From Lachnospiraceae bacterium OM04-12BH (GTDB lineage Bacteria; Bacillota; Clostridia; Lachnospirales; Lachnospiraceae): a stretch of DNA of 64,000 nt. The notes beneath the pieces are model-generated. The model saw nothing but the letters and a program-made list of their open reading frames with translations. It was not told where the DNA came from and did not search any database. Location of the stretch: assembly GCA_003490145.1 (NCBI GenBank), contig QULQ01000002.1, positions 273,826 to 337,825 of the forward strand. Direction: 5' to 3'. Within the stretch, counting starts at the first letter, position 1. The number at the start of each line of letters is the position of its first letter. The translations under genes and the position numbers were made by a program. Below are positions 18,161 through 27,678 of the stretch, one piece after another.

Positions 18161-19003
18161 ATGATGAGATTAATGACGCTTCGAAACGGAAATAAGATTC
18201 CACAGATCGGGCTCGGAACCTGGCAGATTACAGACCGAGATCTGATGAAGCAGATCGTGTGTGCTGCCTATGAGGAAGGATATCGGCTGATTGATACAGC
18301 AGCTGCATACAGCAATGAAATCGCAGTGGCAAAAGCAATTGCCAATCTGCCCCGTGAGGAATTGTTGCTTTCTGACAAGGTTTGGAATACTAACCGGGGA
18401 TATGAGGCAGTGCAGGAAGCCTGTCGAAGATCCCTGAAGAAACTGAAGACAGATTATCTGGATCTTTATTTGATTCACTGGCCGGCATCTGGTAAGCTGT
18501 ATCCGAACTGGTCTGATATCAATGCAGATACCTGGCGTGGAATGGAAGCTTTGTATCGGGAGGGACTGGTAAGAGCTATCGGAGTGTGTAATTTTAAAGT
18601 ACATCACCTTAAGGAGCTGGAAAAGACAGTAGAGGTATTTCCCTTTGTCAATCAGATCGAGATACATCCAGGCAAGAATCAGCAGGAGGTAATTACTTAT
18701 TGTATGGATAAGGGTATTTTGCTTGAGGCAAGCAGTCCATTGGGAAATGGGCAGATTCTCAAAAACGAGGATCTCGTAAGTCTAGCAGAAGAGAAGGGAA
18801 AAACTGTTGCTCAGATATGCTTGAGATGGGAGATACAAAAAGGTCTGATTGTGATACCGAAAACAGCAAGGGTACAGCGGTTAAGGGAAAATTTTTCGGC
18901 TTTTGATTTCAAGCTGACAGATAGTGAAATGGAAATGATTGACAATATTCCATACTGTGGGGGTATCGGAATAGATTCAGACGAGGTGACTCAATTTGGC
19001 TAA
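18161..19003 (+). CDS. Aldo/keto reductase
   Basis: A 280-residue NAD(P)H-dependent reductase of the AKR fold. It has the full catalytic tetrad: Asp45, Tyr50, Lys73 and His106 (LIDTAAAY, SDKVW, YLIHWP). The C-terminal IPKTARVQRLREN segment binds the cofactor phosphate. It directly abuts the FkbH stop and overlaps the transketolase gene by 8 bp, so it probably reduces a carbonyl of the acyl or sugar precursor made by this operon. The substrate is inferred only from context. Confidence 0.9.
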   Translation: MMRLMTLRNGNKIPQIGLGTWQITDRDLMKQIVCAAYEEGYRLIDTAAAYSNEIAVAKAIANLPREELLLSDKVWNTNRGYEAVQEACRRSLKKLKTDYLDLYLIHWPASGKLYPNWSDINADTWRGMEALYREGLVRAIGVCNFKVHHLKELEKTVEVFPFVNQIEIHPGKNQQEVITYCMDKGILLEASSPLGNGQILKNEDLVSLAEEKGKTVAQICLRWEIQKGLIVIPKTARVQRLRENFSAFDFKLTDSEMEMIDNIPYCGGIGIDSDEVTQFG

Positions 19004-19832
19004 TACAGAGAGAGAAAAAGAGGACTTGCTTGCGCTTCGCAAGAAAATATTTATACTTGGATATAAGGGTGGAATGGCACATCTGGCATCCTGCTATTCC
19101 AGTCTGGAAACGATTTATGCATTATACTTAAAAGGTATTTTGCGATATGATCCTGAAAATCCGAGGTGGAAGGACAGGGATCGATTTATCTTAAGTAAAG
19201 GTCATGCAGGACTTGCACTGTATACGGTTATGATGAAGGCAGGATTGATTGAAGAGAAGGTGCTTGACACATACCTGCAGGAAGAATCCCTGATAGGCGG
19301 TGAACCCTGTATGAGAGACAGCGCTTGGGTAGAGGCGACAACAGGATCCTTGGGGCACGGATTGTCCATGGGACTTGGGATTGCTATGGCACTGAAGATG
19401 GATCACAGTCCAGCAAAGGTTTATGTGATGCTTGGGGATGGTGAGTGTGAAGAGGGTACAGTGTGGGAAGCTGTCATGATGGCTCCGGCATTTGGCCTTG
19501 ATAATCTTGTCGCCATACTTGATTGTAACGAGATCCAGAAGATGGATTTTGTGAAGAAGACCATTGGAGAAACAAGATGGGCACAGCGGTGGGAAGCTTT
19601 TGGTTGGGAAGTAAAAGAGATAGATGGTCATGATATGGAGGATTTTAAGAGAGCGGTAGAGGAGCCTGTGACATCGGACAAACCGAGACTGGTGATTGCT
19701 CATACGGTGAAGGGGAAGGGCATCTCTATCATGGAAAACAATCCCAACTGGCACTTTAAACTGCCCGGAAGGAAAGAACTGAAAGTCTTTAAAGAGGAGC
19801 TGGGAATCAGTGATTCGGAATTGGAGCGATGA
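18996..19832 (+). CDS. Transketolase-like enzyme, N-terminal (TPP-binding) subunit
   Basis: A 278-residue protein equal to the N-terminal third of transketolase, with SKGHAG at residues 67-72, GSLGHGLSMGLG and the thiamine-diphosphate motif GDGE at 147-150 with LDCNEIQ after it. It pairs with the next gene for activity. The TTG start is preceded by GAGGTGA. Split transketolases occur in many bacteria and archaea. In this operon, between an aldo/keto reductase and a MaoC protein, it may move a ketol unit to make a dedicated acyl or sugar precursor rather than serve central metabolism. Confidence 0.9.
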   Translation: MANTEREKEDLLALRKKIFILGYKGGMAHLASCYSSLETIYALYLKGILRYDPENPRWKDRDRFILSKGHAGLALYTVMMKAGLIEEKVLDTYLQEESLIGGEPCMRDSAWVEATTGSLGHGLSMGLGIAMALKMDHSPAKVYVMLGDGECEEGTVWEAVMMAPAFGLDNLVAILDCNEIQKMDFVKKTIGETRWAQRWEAFGWEVKEIDGHDMEDFKRAVEEPVTSDKPRLVIAHTVKGKGISIMENNPNWHFKLPGRKELKVFKEELGISDSELER

Positions 19833-20747
19833 ATGAATAGTGCATATATTGCAAGGTTGATGGAGCTTGCAGAAAAGGATCATGACGTGATCCATCTTAT
19901 TGCAGACAGCGGTACTGGATATGATGAGATGTTCCGCAGGAACTTTCCGAATCAGATTTACAATTTTGGTATCGGTGAGGAAAATATGGTAGCTGCGGCA
20001 GCAGGTATGGCATCGGCAGGAAAAAAGCCCTTTGTGTTTACAGCAGGAGCATTTCTTGCATACCGTTGCATGGAGTTTATCAGAGATGATGTCTGTTTCC
20101 AGAATTTAAATGTAAAGATTGTGGGTATGGGAAGTGGTCTTTCCTGGAGTTCCCTTGGACCTACCCATCATACCACTGAGGATATTTCTGTTCTTCGTGC
20201 AATTCCCAATTTGATGATCCTTTCACCGGCAACACCAAATCAGGTGGCAGCGTGTGTGGAAGCTGCTTACAGACATGAAGGTCCTGTCTACTTAAAAATT
20301 GGTATGAATCATGAAGATGAATATTTTGAGACGGATTATGCCTTTGATCCAGAGAAAAATGATGTACTGCAGGATGGTTACGATATTGCAATCTATGTTA
20401 CCGGCAGTATTCTGAGAGAGGCCGTAGAGGCAGCAAAGCTTTTAAAAGAAGAAGGAATTAAGGCAAAACTTGTGAATGTGGTGTGCATGAAGCCTTTTAA
20501 CGAGAAAGATGTTTTGGATACTGCGCAGAATATAAAAAAGATTTTCACGGTAGAGGAACATAATATTCATGGAGGACTTGGCAGTCTGGTAGCAGAAGCT
20601 ATCGCCTATCATGGAGTAGAGGCAAGAGTGGTTCCCATAGGGATCAATGATGTTTTTGCTTCCGGATACGGAACTCATGCCATGGTCAGGAAAGCAAATG
20701 CGCTGGATGCGGCAAATATCTGTGAGAAGATAAAGAGGTCATTATAA
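19833..20747 (+). CDS. Transketolase-like enzyme, C-terminal (Pyr and C) subunit
   Basis: A 304-residue partner of the preceding protein. It contains the Pyr domain with GIGEENMVAAAAGMA (catalytic Glu49), then FTAGAFLAYRCMEFIRDD and GPTHHTTEDISVLR, and the C-terminal domain with VEEHNIHGGLGS. It shares the architecture of 1-deoxyxylulose-5-phosphate synthase and transketolase C halves. The genes are contiguous with GGAG before the ATG, so equal subunit amounts are likely. The donor is probably a ketose phosphate; the acceptor is unknown. Confidence 0.9.
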   Translation: MNSAYIARLMELAEKDHDVIHLIADSGTGYDEMFRRNFPNQIYNFGIGEENMVAAAAGMASAGKKPFVFTAGAFLAYRCMEFIRDDVCFQNLNVKIVGMGSGLSWSSLGPTHHTTEDISVLRAIPNLMILSPATPNQVAACVEAAYRHEGPVYLKIGMNHEDEYFETDYAFDPEKNDVLQDGYDIAIYVTGSILREAVEAAKLLKEEGIKAKLVNVVCMKPFNEKDVLDTAQNIKKIFTVEEHNIHGGLGSLVAEAIAYHGVEARVVPIGINDVFASGYGTHAMVRKANALDAANICEKIKRSL

Positions 20748-20748
20748 A

Positions 20749-21177
20749 ATGAACGAGTATACAATTGCGGATATAGAAAAGGGAATGAAGGCTTCCTTTG
20801 TCAGAGAGATTACAAAGGAGATGGAGGATGGTTTCCGGATGATTTCGGGTGATGAGAATCCACTACACCGCGATGATGATTTTGCAAGGGGAGTCAGTGG
20901 AGGAAGATATAAGAGCCATGTGGCATTTGGAATGCTTACAGCTTCACTCTGTTCCACGATTGCAGGCATGTATCTTCCCGGTAAGTACAGTCTGATTCAC
21001 AGCTTTGAGGAATTATCTTTCCTGAAGCCTGTATTTGTGGGGGATGTGCTGACAGTGGAGGCTGAGGTTACTGATAAGGAGAAAGCGTTAAAGCTGATCA
21101 GACTTAAGATTGTGATAAAAAATCAGGACAATAAGACCGTATCCAGAGCCAGAATGAAGGTTCTGGTTATGAAATAA
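20749..21177 (+). CDS. MaoC-like (R)-specific hydratase/dehydratase
   Basis: A 142-residue hot-dog protein with the hydratase-2 motif ISGDENPLHRDDDFA, giving the catalytic Asp35/His40 pair. MaoC proteins add or remove water on acyl-CoA or acyl-ACP thioesters. One base separates it from the transketolase subunit and it lies just before the ACP gene, so an ACP-bound hydroxyacyl or enoyl intermediate is the likely substrate. No ketosynthase gene is nearby, so this is not a normal fatty acid cluster. Confidence 0.88.
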   Translation: MNEYTIADIEKGMKASFVREITKEMEDGFRMISGDENPLHRDDDFARGVSGGRYKSHVAFGMLTASLCSTIAGMYLPGKYSLIHSFEELSFLKPVFVGDVLTVEAEVTDKEKALKLIRLKIVIKNQDNKTVSRARMKVLVMK

Positions 21178-21197
21178 AACCGAGAGGAGACAATAAA

Positions 21198-21440
21198 ATG
21201 ACAAGAGAAGAAGTTTATGAGAGACTTAATAATGTTTTCAGAGAGGTGCTTGATGATGATTCCATCGAACTCCATGACGAGACAGTTGCTGATGATGTAG
21301 ATGGATGGGATTCCTTTGAGCATATTAATCTGGTTGTTGGTGTCGAGGAGGAATTTGGGTTTAAAATTCCCATGGGTAAGGTTGTAACCATGAAAAATGT
21401 GGGAGAAATGGTAGACATTATTTTAGAGTTAGGGAAATAA
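21198..21440 (+). CDS. Acyl carrier protein
   Basis: An 80-residue acidic four-helix carrier. The phosphopantetheine attachment serine is Ser39 in GWDSFEHINLV, followed by the helix VGVEEEFGFKIP. GAGAGGAG lies upstream of the ATG. It is expected to carry the acyl group loaded by the FkbH-like enzyme and processed by its neighbours, then deliver it to the membrane-bound acyltransferase encoded 8 bp downstream. Confidence 0.93.
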   Translation: MTREEVYERLNNVFREVLDDDSIELHDETVADDVDGWDSFEHINLVVGVEEEFGFKIPMGKVVTMKNVGEMVDIILELGK

Positions 21441-21448
21441 GGAATTCT

Positions 21449-23005
21449 ATGACAATAACATCTTTTGCTTATTTGACATTTATCTTGGTTGGAGGATGTA
21501 TTTATTACATTTTACCTAAAAAAATGCAATGGTTGGAGCTGCTTGCTTTAAGTATTGTGTTTTATTGTGTGGTTGCAAATCCATACACACTTATTTTCCC
21601 GATTATTGCAACATTGCTAGCTTATAGTTCTACCTTGCTGCAGCAGACGGAGAGTGTAAAAAGGGAAAAATGGAAATATACAGGGTGTACTATTGTCACA
21701 CTTGCGGTGATTTTGTGTGTGAGTCTTTGGTTTTGGCTGAAGGCCTCTGATATATGGGTATCTGTAAGCTATCGGATAAGTAATATAGTATCATTCGTAC
21801 AGCCATTAAGTGCACCCTCTGTATTGGCGGCACTTGGAATGGGATATTATACATTGCAGATCATTGGCTACATACTGGACTGCTATTGGGGAACAATTCA
21901 GCCTCAGCGTAATCCGCTCAAGCTGTTTTTATTTGTGATTTTCTTTCCCCAGATGGTGACGGGACCAATCAGCAGATATAGTCAGCTGGAAGGACTTTTC
22001 TTGCCTAATGAATTTTCGTATGAAAATGTGACTCGAGGAGCACAGAGAATCCTGTGGGGATTTTTCAAGAAACTGGTATTAGCCGAGAGAGTAGGAATTA
22101 TTGTAAATTCCATCTATGGAGATCTGGATTTATACAATGGCTGGTGGCATTGGATTGCTTTATTGCTATATCCGATACAGATGTATGCAGATTTTTCTGG
22201 CTGTACTGATATTGTGCTTGGCACTGCGGAAGTGTTCGGTATTCAGCTGCCGGAAAATTTTAACAACCCTTTTTTTTCGCGAACCTCACAGGAATTTTGG
22301 CAAAGATGGCATATCACTTTGGGGGCATGGGCCAAGGATTATGTGTTGTATCCGTTGTTAAAAACAAAATGGATGGTGAACTTTGGGAAAAAAGCCAAAA
22401 AAAAATTTGGCAAAAGATTTGGGAAATTTATTTCAACAGCAATAGGGATGTTCTTTTTGTGGATGGTAATGGGAATATGGCACGGAAGCTTTAAGTATAT
22501 CATAGGAGTCAGTTTATGGTATTGGGTGATCCTGATGCTGGGAGAATTGTTTTCACCCGTATTTGAGAAAATGGTTATTTTGCTGAAGGTAAATACAGAA
22601 AGTTTTAGCTGGCATTTGTTTCAATCCATGCGGACTTATTTAATCTACGCAATAGGAGCAGTATTTTTCAGGGCAGATGGATTTGGACAGGCAATAAGGT
22701 TTCTGAAAAGCCTGATTACTATGTTTATAGGAGGCAGAATTCCAAACAGTTGGATTTTGTTTAATGGAAGTATTCTGGATTTTGGAGTATCCTATGGAGA
22801 TTTGAATATTACTATTTTTGCGGTAGCAATGCTGGTGATCGTAGCGGTTCTTAGAGAGAAATATGGTTATGCAAGAAGCTGGATGGGAAAGCAGATATTG
22901 GTATTTCGATGGACAGTTTGGATTGCTCTGTTTATAATTGTATTAATTCTTGGAAGTTATGGACCGGGTTATAATGCAAGTGAATTTATTTATCAGGGAT
23001 TTTAG
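21449..23005 (+). CDS. MBOAT family O-acyltransferase
   Basis: A 518-residue multipass protein of the DltB/AlgI/PatA family. It contains FFPQMVTGPISRY, FFSRTSQEFWQRWHITLGAW and the invariant histidine in MGIWHGS. These enzymes pass an acyl group across the membrane and onto an extracellular acceptor, usually with help from an SGNH-type partner, which is the next gene. The adjacent ACP suggests the donor is a carrier-bound acyl group. Firm family assignment; the acyl group is unknown. Confidence 0.93.
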   Translation: MTITSFAYLTFILVGGCIYYILPKKMQWLELLALSIVFYCVVANPYTLIFPIIATLLAYSSTLLQQTESVKREKWKYTGCTIVTLAVILCVSLWFWLKASDIWVSVSYRISNIVSFVQPLSAPSVLAALGMGYYTLQIIGYILDCYWGTIQPQRNPLKLFLFVIFFPQMVTGPISRYSQLEGLFLPNEFSYENVTRGAQRILWGFFKKLVLAERVGIIVNSIYGDLDLYNGWWHWIALLLYPIQMYADFSGCTDIVLGTAEVFGIQLPENFNNPFFSRTSQEFWQRWHITLGAWAKDYVLYPLLKTKWMVNFGKKAKKKFGKRFGKFISTAIGMFFLWMVMGIWHGSFKYIIGVSLWYWVILMLGELFSPVFEKMVILLKVNTESFSWHLFQSMRTYLIYAIGAVFFRADGFGQAIRFLKSLITMFIGGRIPNSWILFNGSILDFGVSYGDLNITIFAVAMLVIVAVLREKYGYARSWMGKQILVFRWTVWIALFIIVLILGSYGPGYNASEFIYQGF

Positions 23006-23006
23006 A

Positions 23007-24530
23007 ATGAAAAATAAAGCTAAAAAAATCATCGGGTGCATGGTATTCTTGTGTCTGATTGCAATTGTGTTTATGAAAATCACATACTTGTTTAGCGGAA
23101 GCGGAAGGGAACGGGAGGCTATCCTTGGAATTAAGGAGGAGGGTCCCCTTGATATGGTTTATGTGGGTGCCAGTGCTGCATATACCTCCTGGCAGCCGCT
23201 AAAAGCATGGAATGATTGTGGATTTACATCCTATACCTATGCAACCGGAGGTCTTCCGGCCGTAAGTGTAGAGCATTATATAAAGGAAGTATTAAAAACA
23301 AAGACTCCAGAATTGTTCGTGGTAGATGCACGTACTTTTTTACTGTGGGATGATAATGCATATGTCAAAATCCGTTATGGTTCAGATTCGATGGATTATT
23401 CTCTGAACAGGTTTTCTCTGGTAAAGGATTTTTTTGATTACAGGACTATAGCAGAGGGTGATGACAGACTTTCTTATTATCTTCAAATTGTAAAATACCA
23501 TTCAAATTACAAAGCTGTACTTTCAAACGAGGATAATTGGAAACTGATCAATAATAAGGAGGTCAGCAAATACAAGGGATGGACCTTTATGGAGTATCAC
23601 TGCCCACTGGAGCTGCCTAAGGGATTTGCAACGAAAGAGAGTAAGCCATTAAAGAAAGAAAACCTTAGAATTCTAAATGATCTGTTATCTTACTGCAGGG
23701 AAAAAGAACTCGAGGTATTGTTCGTTGTTTATCCTTATGCAATAAGTATAGAAGAGCAGAAACAATATAATACTTTACAGAAGATTGTGGAAGATGCGGG
23801 ATTTGATTTTCTGAATACAAACTTTTCCTATGAGGAAATGAACCTGAATTTTCAGACAGATTTTAATGATCGGAATCATTTAAACTGTTTTGGAGCTGAG
23901 AAATATACCAATTTCCTGGAGAAGTATCTGGTAGAAAATTATACATTGCCAGACCACAGGGGTGATGGGGAATATAATTCATGGGATGAATTGTATCTTC
24001 AGTTTAAAGACGATGAAGCAGAAACCAAAAAGAATGTGCAGGAAATGATTGATAATAAGGAGAGGGGAGAAAAAGCAGCAGGGCTTCTTCCAACAGTAAC
24101 AGATCCAATTCAATGGGCTGCATTGGCAAATAATAATAATTTTACTGCTTTAATTTCTACTGTGGGACAATGGAAAGCTGATGATATAGAATTTTGCACA
24201 ATTTTGGATCAATTTGGAATTGAGGAAAGTGATGACAGGTATATTTTGAGGGTAATTTCCGGTTATAATGATGAACTGTTAGATCTCAAGAGTTATGAAA
24301 GCATAAAAGAAACCTGTGAGATTGGAAAAGCGGAAACGGTACATGGTGAATCAAGTGTGGAAATTACTTCAGGATTAACGGGAAGTTTATCTGTAGATGA
24401 TATTAAATATGTATTTGATGCAGATGGAATTTATGTGGGAATCTATAACAATAATACCAGCCAGATGATCGATCTTGTCAGGATTATCTGTCAGAATAAG
24501 GGTATGGAGATAGTACATTTAGGGGTTTAG
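23007..24530 (+). CDS. Membrane-anchored SGNH/DltD-like protein
   Basis: About 507 residues with one N-terminal membrane segment and an extracytoplasmic SGNH-type domain: VYVGASAAY (candidate nucleophile Ser56), NTNFSYEEMN and a D-x-x-H-like DRNHLNCFG. Proteins of this kind (DltD, AlgX, AlgJ) finish O-acylation started by an MBOAT partner, which is encoded immediately upstream. The C-terminal 150 residues are unusual and look like the dissociated-ligand region of Asn-rich repeats, with no recognised family. ATG 23007 follows AGGGA; a longer frame inside the MBOAT gene is unlikely. Confidence 0.8.
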   Translation: MKNKAKKIIGCMVFLCLIAIVFMKITYLFSGSGREREAILGIKEEGPLDMVYVGASAAYTSWQPLKAWNDCGFTSYTYATGGLPAVSVEHYIKEVLKTKTPELFVVDARTFLLWDDNAYVKIRYGSDSMDYSLNRFSLVKDFFDYRTIAEGDDRLSYYLQIVKYHSNYKAVLSNEDNWKLINNKEVSKYKGWTFMEYHCPLELPKGFATKESKPLKKENLRILNDLLSYCREKELEVLFVVYPYAISIEEQKQYNTLQKIVEDAGFDFLNTNFSYEEMNLNFQTDFNDRNHLNCFGAEKYTNFLEKYLVENYTLPDHRGDGEYNSWDELYLQFKDDEAETKKNVQEMIDNKERGEKAAGLLPTVTDPIQWAALANNNNFTALISTVGQWKADDIEFCTILDQFGIEESDDRYILRVISGYNDELLDLKSYESIKETCEIGKAETVHGESSVEITSGLTGSLSVDDIKYVFDADGIYVGIYNNNTSQMIDLVRIICQNKGMEIVHLGV

Positions 24531-24574
24531 GATGGAAAAAGACAAATATCAGATCTGGGGGACAGGACGAGGCT

Positions 24575-25288
24575 ATGTATCGTGTAGAGGATAAGTATTC
24601 TTGTACATTACAAGAACTGGCTATGTTACAATCGAGAATCGGTACAGTACTGAAGCCTGACAGTAATGAAAATGATGAAGAGGGCTACAGTATTATCAGC
24701 GTTTATTTTGATGATATTTATGATACCCATATGCAGGATACTGTTGATGGAAACAGTATTCGCGATAAATATCGCATTCGTATTTATAATCATTCCTTTG
24801 ACACGATAAAGCTTGAGGTAAAGTCTAAGAACTATAATCGCGTTAATAAAAAATCTGCGTTGATTACGTTTGCTCAAATGCAGCAATTGCTGCAGGGCAA
24901 CAGTATCGAACATGGTTATTCATTTGATGATCCTGCTACACTATTTCATATTGCCATGAGTCAGCGAAAATTGGTGCCTAAGGTGATAGTGGCTTATGAG
25001 CGAAAGGCTTATATTTATGAACCTGGAAATGTTCGTATTACATTTGATAGAAATATAAGAGCAAGTAACCAGATAGGGCTGTTTGGCAGACAGGAAATTT
25101 CATATGATATCCTGAGACAGGAGAATGATGCTGTACTTGAAGTGAAATATGATGAATTCATGCCAGAATTTATATTACAGATGTTAGAAACAGGTAATAT
25201 GCGACAGACGTCTTATTCGAAATACAGATTATGCCGGGAAATATACAGTGATGGAGGAAAAGTTAATGTCAGTGAAGGATGTGATTAA
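24575..25288 (+). CDS. VTC-domain protein (polyphosphate polymerase-like), copy 1
   Basis: A 237-residue protein with the VTC tunnel fold blocks: RVEDKYSCT, SVYFDDIYDTHMQD, RDKYRIRIYN, KLEVKSK and VAYERKAYI, ending with a conserved lysine-containing VLEVKYDEFMP and TSYSKYRLCR. In yeast Vtc4 this fold makes polyphosphate from ATP; bacterial homologues are not well characterised. It is followed by DUF4956 and CotH genes, the same trio that recurs at 57.8-61.1 kb. Its 3' end overlaps the DUF4956 gene. Confidence 0.88.
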   Translation: MYRVEDKYSCTLQELAMLQSRIGTVLKPDSNENDEEGYSIISVYFDDIYDTHMQDTVDGNSIRDKYRIRIYNHSFDTIKLEVKSKNYNRVNKKSALITFAQMQQLLQGNSIEHGYSFDDPATLFHIAMSQRKLVPKVIVAYERKAYIYEPGNVRITFDRNIRASNQIGLFGRQEISYDILRQENDAVLEVKYDEFMPEFILQMLETGNMRQTSYSKYRLCREIYSDGGKVNVSEGCD

Positions 25289-25946
25289 AAAAAGTGTTTA
25301 CGAAAGCTTTGGAGGCGGGACAGGAATGTCTACAGGAAATATTTTGGTCATTCTGGTAGCTGCCTGCCTGATTGGTTTTTATATTTTTATGATCTATAAA
25401 TTATCAAGTAAAGCCGCTTTTTATTCCAAAGACTTGAATATGACACTTGCCGGAATGACCTTGGTAGTAGCAGCAATTATGATTGCCATGCAGTCCAATT
25501 TGATTGTTTCATTAGGTATGGTGGGTGCCTTGTCTATTGTACGATTCAGAAATGCTGTGAAAAACCCTATGGATCTGCTATATCTTTTTTGGGCAGTTAG
25601 TGCAGGGATCATTTGTGGTGTAGGATTATATATACTTGCTATCATCTTATGTGCTGCTATGACGGTTATGCTACTTGTTTTAGAGGCAATACCAATTTGC
25701 AAAACGTCATCTTTATTAGTGATAAGAGGATTTTCTGATCAAATAAATTGCGAGCACATAAATAATGTTATAAATAAATATTGTAATTATGCAAAGGAAA
25801 AATCCAGATCAATTAAGAATAATGAGACGGAATTGATTATAGAGGTAAAAACAAAGGAAAAGGAAAAACTTTTAAAGGAACTTTCTTATCAGAATAATCT
25901 GACACAAATACATTTTCTGTCACATGACGGAGAAAGTCGTATGTAA
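25266..25946 (+). CDS. DUF4956 membrane protein, copy 1
   Basis: About 226 residues with four predicted membrane helices and a soluble C-terminal domain. The core SLGMVGALSIVRFRNAVK followed by PMDL is the family hallmark and is nearly identical in the second copy at 60449. Function unknown; it is nearly always beside VTC-domain genes. ATG 25266 is chosen because GGAGG lies 8 bases upstream and it overlaps the VTC gene by 23 bp. Confidence 0.88.
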   Translation: MSVKDVIKKSVYESFGGGTGMSTGNILVILVAACLIGFYIFMIYKLSSKAAFYSKDLNMTLAGMTLVVAAIMIAMQSNLIVSLGMVGALSIVRFRNAVKNPMDLLYLFWAVSAGIICGVGLYILAIILCAAMTVMLLVLEAIPICKTSSLLVIRGFSDQINCEHINNVINKYCNYAKEKSRSIKNNETELIIEVKTKEKEKLLKELSYQNNLTQIHFLSHDGESRM

Positions 25947-25983
25947 TATGTTTATTGTGTCAGAGGATCAGAGGAAATGCTGT

Positions 25984-27579
25984 ATGGGAAAAAAATTCGG
26001 ACTGAAAATCATGTTGTTGGGATTTCTTCTTTTCAGTTTCATTGGTATTACTGCAGTGAATAAACAGTCTTCGCTTTCAGAATATGCTGTAAATAGCGAA
26101 GAACTGGAAGATATTAAAACAGGACGTAGCGAGAGCGGAGAATCCTTGCTGCATGTACTCAACTTTAATGGAAATGATCTTTTTTATGAGCCGGATATGC
26201 AGACCTTTTATTATTCTCTGGTAGATGGAGACACTTCTGTCTATGACCCATCTGTGATTTTTGAAACAACGGAAGACTCTGTTCAACTTGCAATTGATGC
26301 CGAATCTATTACAGAGGAAAGGATTTCTTCTAATACTGCGATAACGATTGTAGCATATAATGAAGATAGTTTTTCACAATATTCATTAAAATGTACGACA
26401 TTGCCTTTAATGAATATTACATGTTCAGAAGAAATAACAGATGATAAAACACCTATTAAGATTCATTTGTTCGATAATCGAAAAGATTGCACCGTTCGAG
26501 ACACATACTCTGATGGAGTGATCCATCTGCGAGGTGCCTCAACAAAGTATTTCCCAAAGAAGGGATATCGTATTTCTTTAACAAAAGATAAAAAAAATGG
26601 AAACACGGTTTCTAATAAATGTAATTTGCTCGATATGCGAAATGATGATGACTGGCTTTTGTATGCTGGGTATAATGATCAGGAAAAAATACGTCATGTC
26701 TTTAGTACCAATTTGTGGAAATATAGCTGTGCTACGGACAATTCCCTGGGATTAGATAATGGCATGGAATATAAGTACATTGAACTATTCATTAACAATG
26801 AATATTATGGTTTGTATGCTCTTGGCTATCCTATAGATGAAAAACAGCTTGATATTAAGAAGAATTCTGATACGGAATTTTTATACAAAAAAGTTGATTG
26901 GAACAGTGAATCCAATATTACTGTGGAATCATCAGAACCAGTTGAAGGCTATGTGACAAAGTCTGAATCACCAAATGCCTGGATACCTCTGAGGAGCTAT
27001 TATTCACTAATCAATTCTGGCATTGCTTCAGATAACGCGGTTCTGTATGAAAGAATAGATATTGATAATGCGATAGATATTTACTTGTTTTACAATTTTA
27101 TTCAAGCAGCAGATAACGTTATTCCCGGAGCAATAAAGAACATGATGATCGCAGCGAAAAATCAGAATAGTTCTTACAAAATGATTTATACTCCATGGGA
27201 TATGGATATTAGTTGGGGAAATGATTATGAAGACTCTGTGATGTATCCATATGCAATTCCGCCTTCCCAGAATTGGTTTATGGAGGTTGGTGGGATTGCG
27301 CCTTTAATTGCTGCTAATGATCCGGATATTGAAGACCTGATTCAGCAAAAATACAGAAATCTCAGAGATACAGTCTGGTCAAGGGAGATGATAAACAGTT
27401 TTCTTGATCAGTATGAGGATGATATATTTGATTCAGGTGCTTATTTGCGGGACATGGAGAGATGGCCGGATGGTTTGTACGAGGACCCTGAAGTAAAGCT
27501 GTCAGTATTTCGTGAGTATGTGATGAAGAGGTTATCTTATGTGGATAGCGATTATGGTTATACTGAATGTAAAGGATAA
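25984..27579 (+). CDS. CotH-like extracytoplasmic kinase, copy 1
   Basis: About 531 residues with an N-terminal membrane/signal segment (LKIMLLGFLLFSF). The CotH kinase domain has RGASTKYFPKKGYRISL, WLLYAGYNDQEKIRH, YIELFINNEYYGLYALG and the catalytic-type TPWDMDISWGND. CotH proteins are atypical kinases first known from Bacillus spore coat; here the partner genes VTC and DUF4956 point to a different, membrane-linked process. ATG 25984 has AGAGG 8 bases upstream; longer readings into the DUF4956 gene lack a good ribosome site. Confidence 0.87.
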   Translation: MGKKFGLKIMLLGFLLFSFIGITAVNKQSSLSEYAVNSEELEDIKTGRSESGESLLHVLNFNGNDLFYEPDMQTFYYSLVDGDTSVYDPSVIFETTEDSVQLAIDAESITEERISSNTAITIVAYNEDSFSQYSLKCTTLPLMNITCSEEITDDKTPIKIHLFDNRKDCTVRDTYSDGVIHLRGASTKYFPKKGYRISLTKDKKNGNTVSNKCNLLDMRNDDDWLLYAGYNDQEKIRHVFSTNLWKYSCATDNSLGLDNGMEYKYIELFINNEYYGLYALGYPIDEKQLDIKKNSDTEFLYKKVDWNSESNITVESSEPVEGYVTKSESPNAWIPLRSYYSLINSGIASDNAVLYERIDIDNAIDIYLFYNFIQAADNVIPGAIKNMMIAAKNQNSSYKMIYTPWDMDISWGNDYEDSVMYPYAIPPSQNWFMEVGGIAPLIAANDPDIEDLIQQKYRNLRDTVWSREMINSFLDQYEDDIFDSGAYLRDMERWPDGLYEDPEVKLSVFREYVMKRLSYVDSDYGYTECKG

Positions 27580-27678
27580 TATTAGTAATTATTTGCGCAG
27601 TTACTTATAATTCATATAAAATATATTTAGAAGTAAGAGAATTCTCAGAGTTACAACAGAGGGGGAGTAAAAATAGTT

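Noticed and set aside
19191..19895. A 234-codon open frame on the minus strand
   Set aside because: Antisense to the transketolase N-terminal subunit; the low-complexity, Cys/His-rich translation is typical of a shadow frame.
24532..24594. Short frame beginning MEKDKYQIWGTGRGY just before the first VTC gene
   Set aside because: It stops after 20 codons and the VTC protein start aligns well with copy 2; it may be a decayed start of another gene but cannot be supported.
27593..27620. Promoter-like TTGCGC-16-TATAAA before the DUF6020 gene
   Set aside because: A poor match to consensus in an A/T-rich gap; not strong enough to list as a feature.
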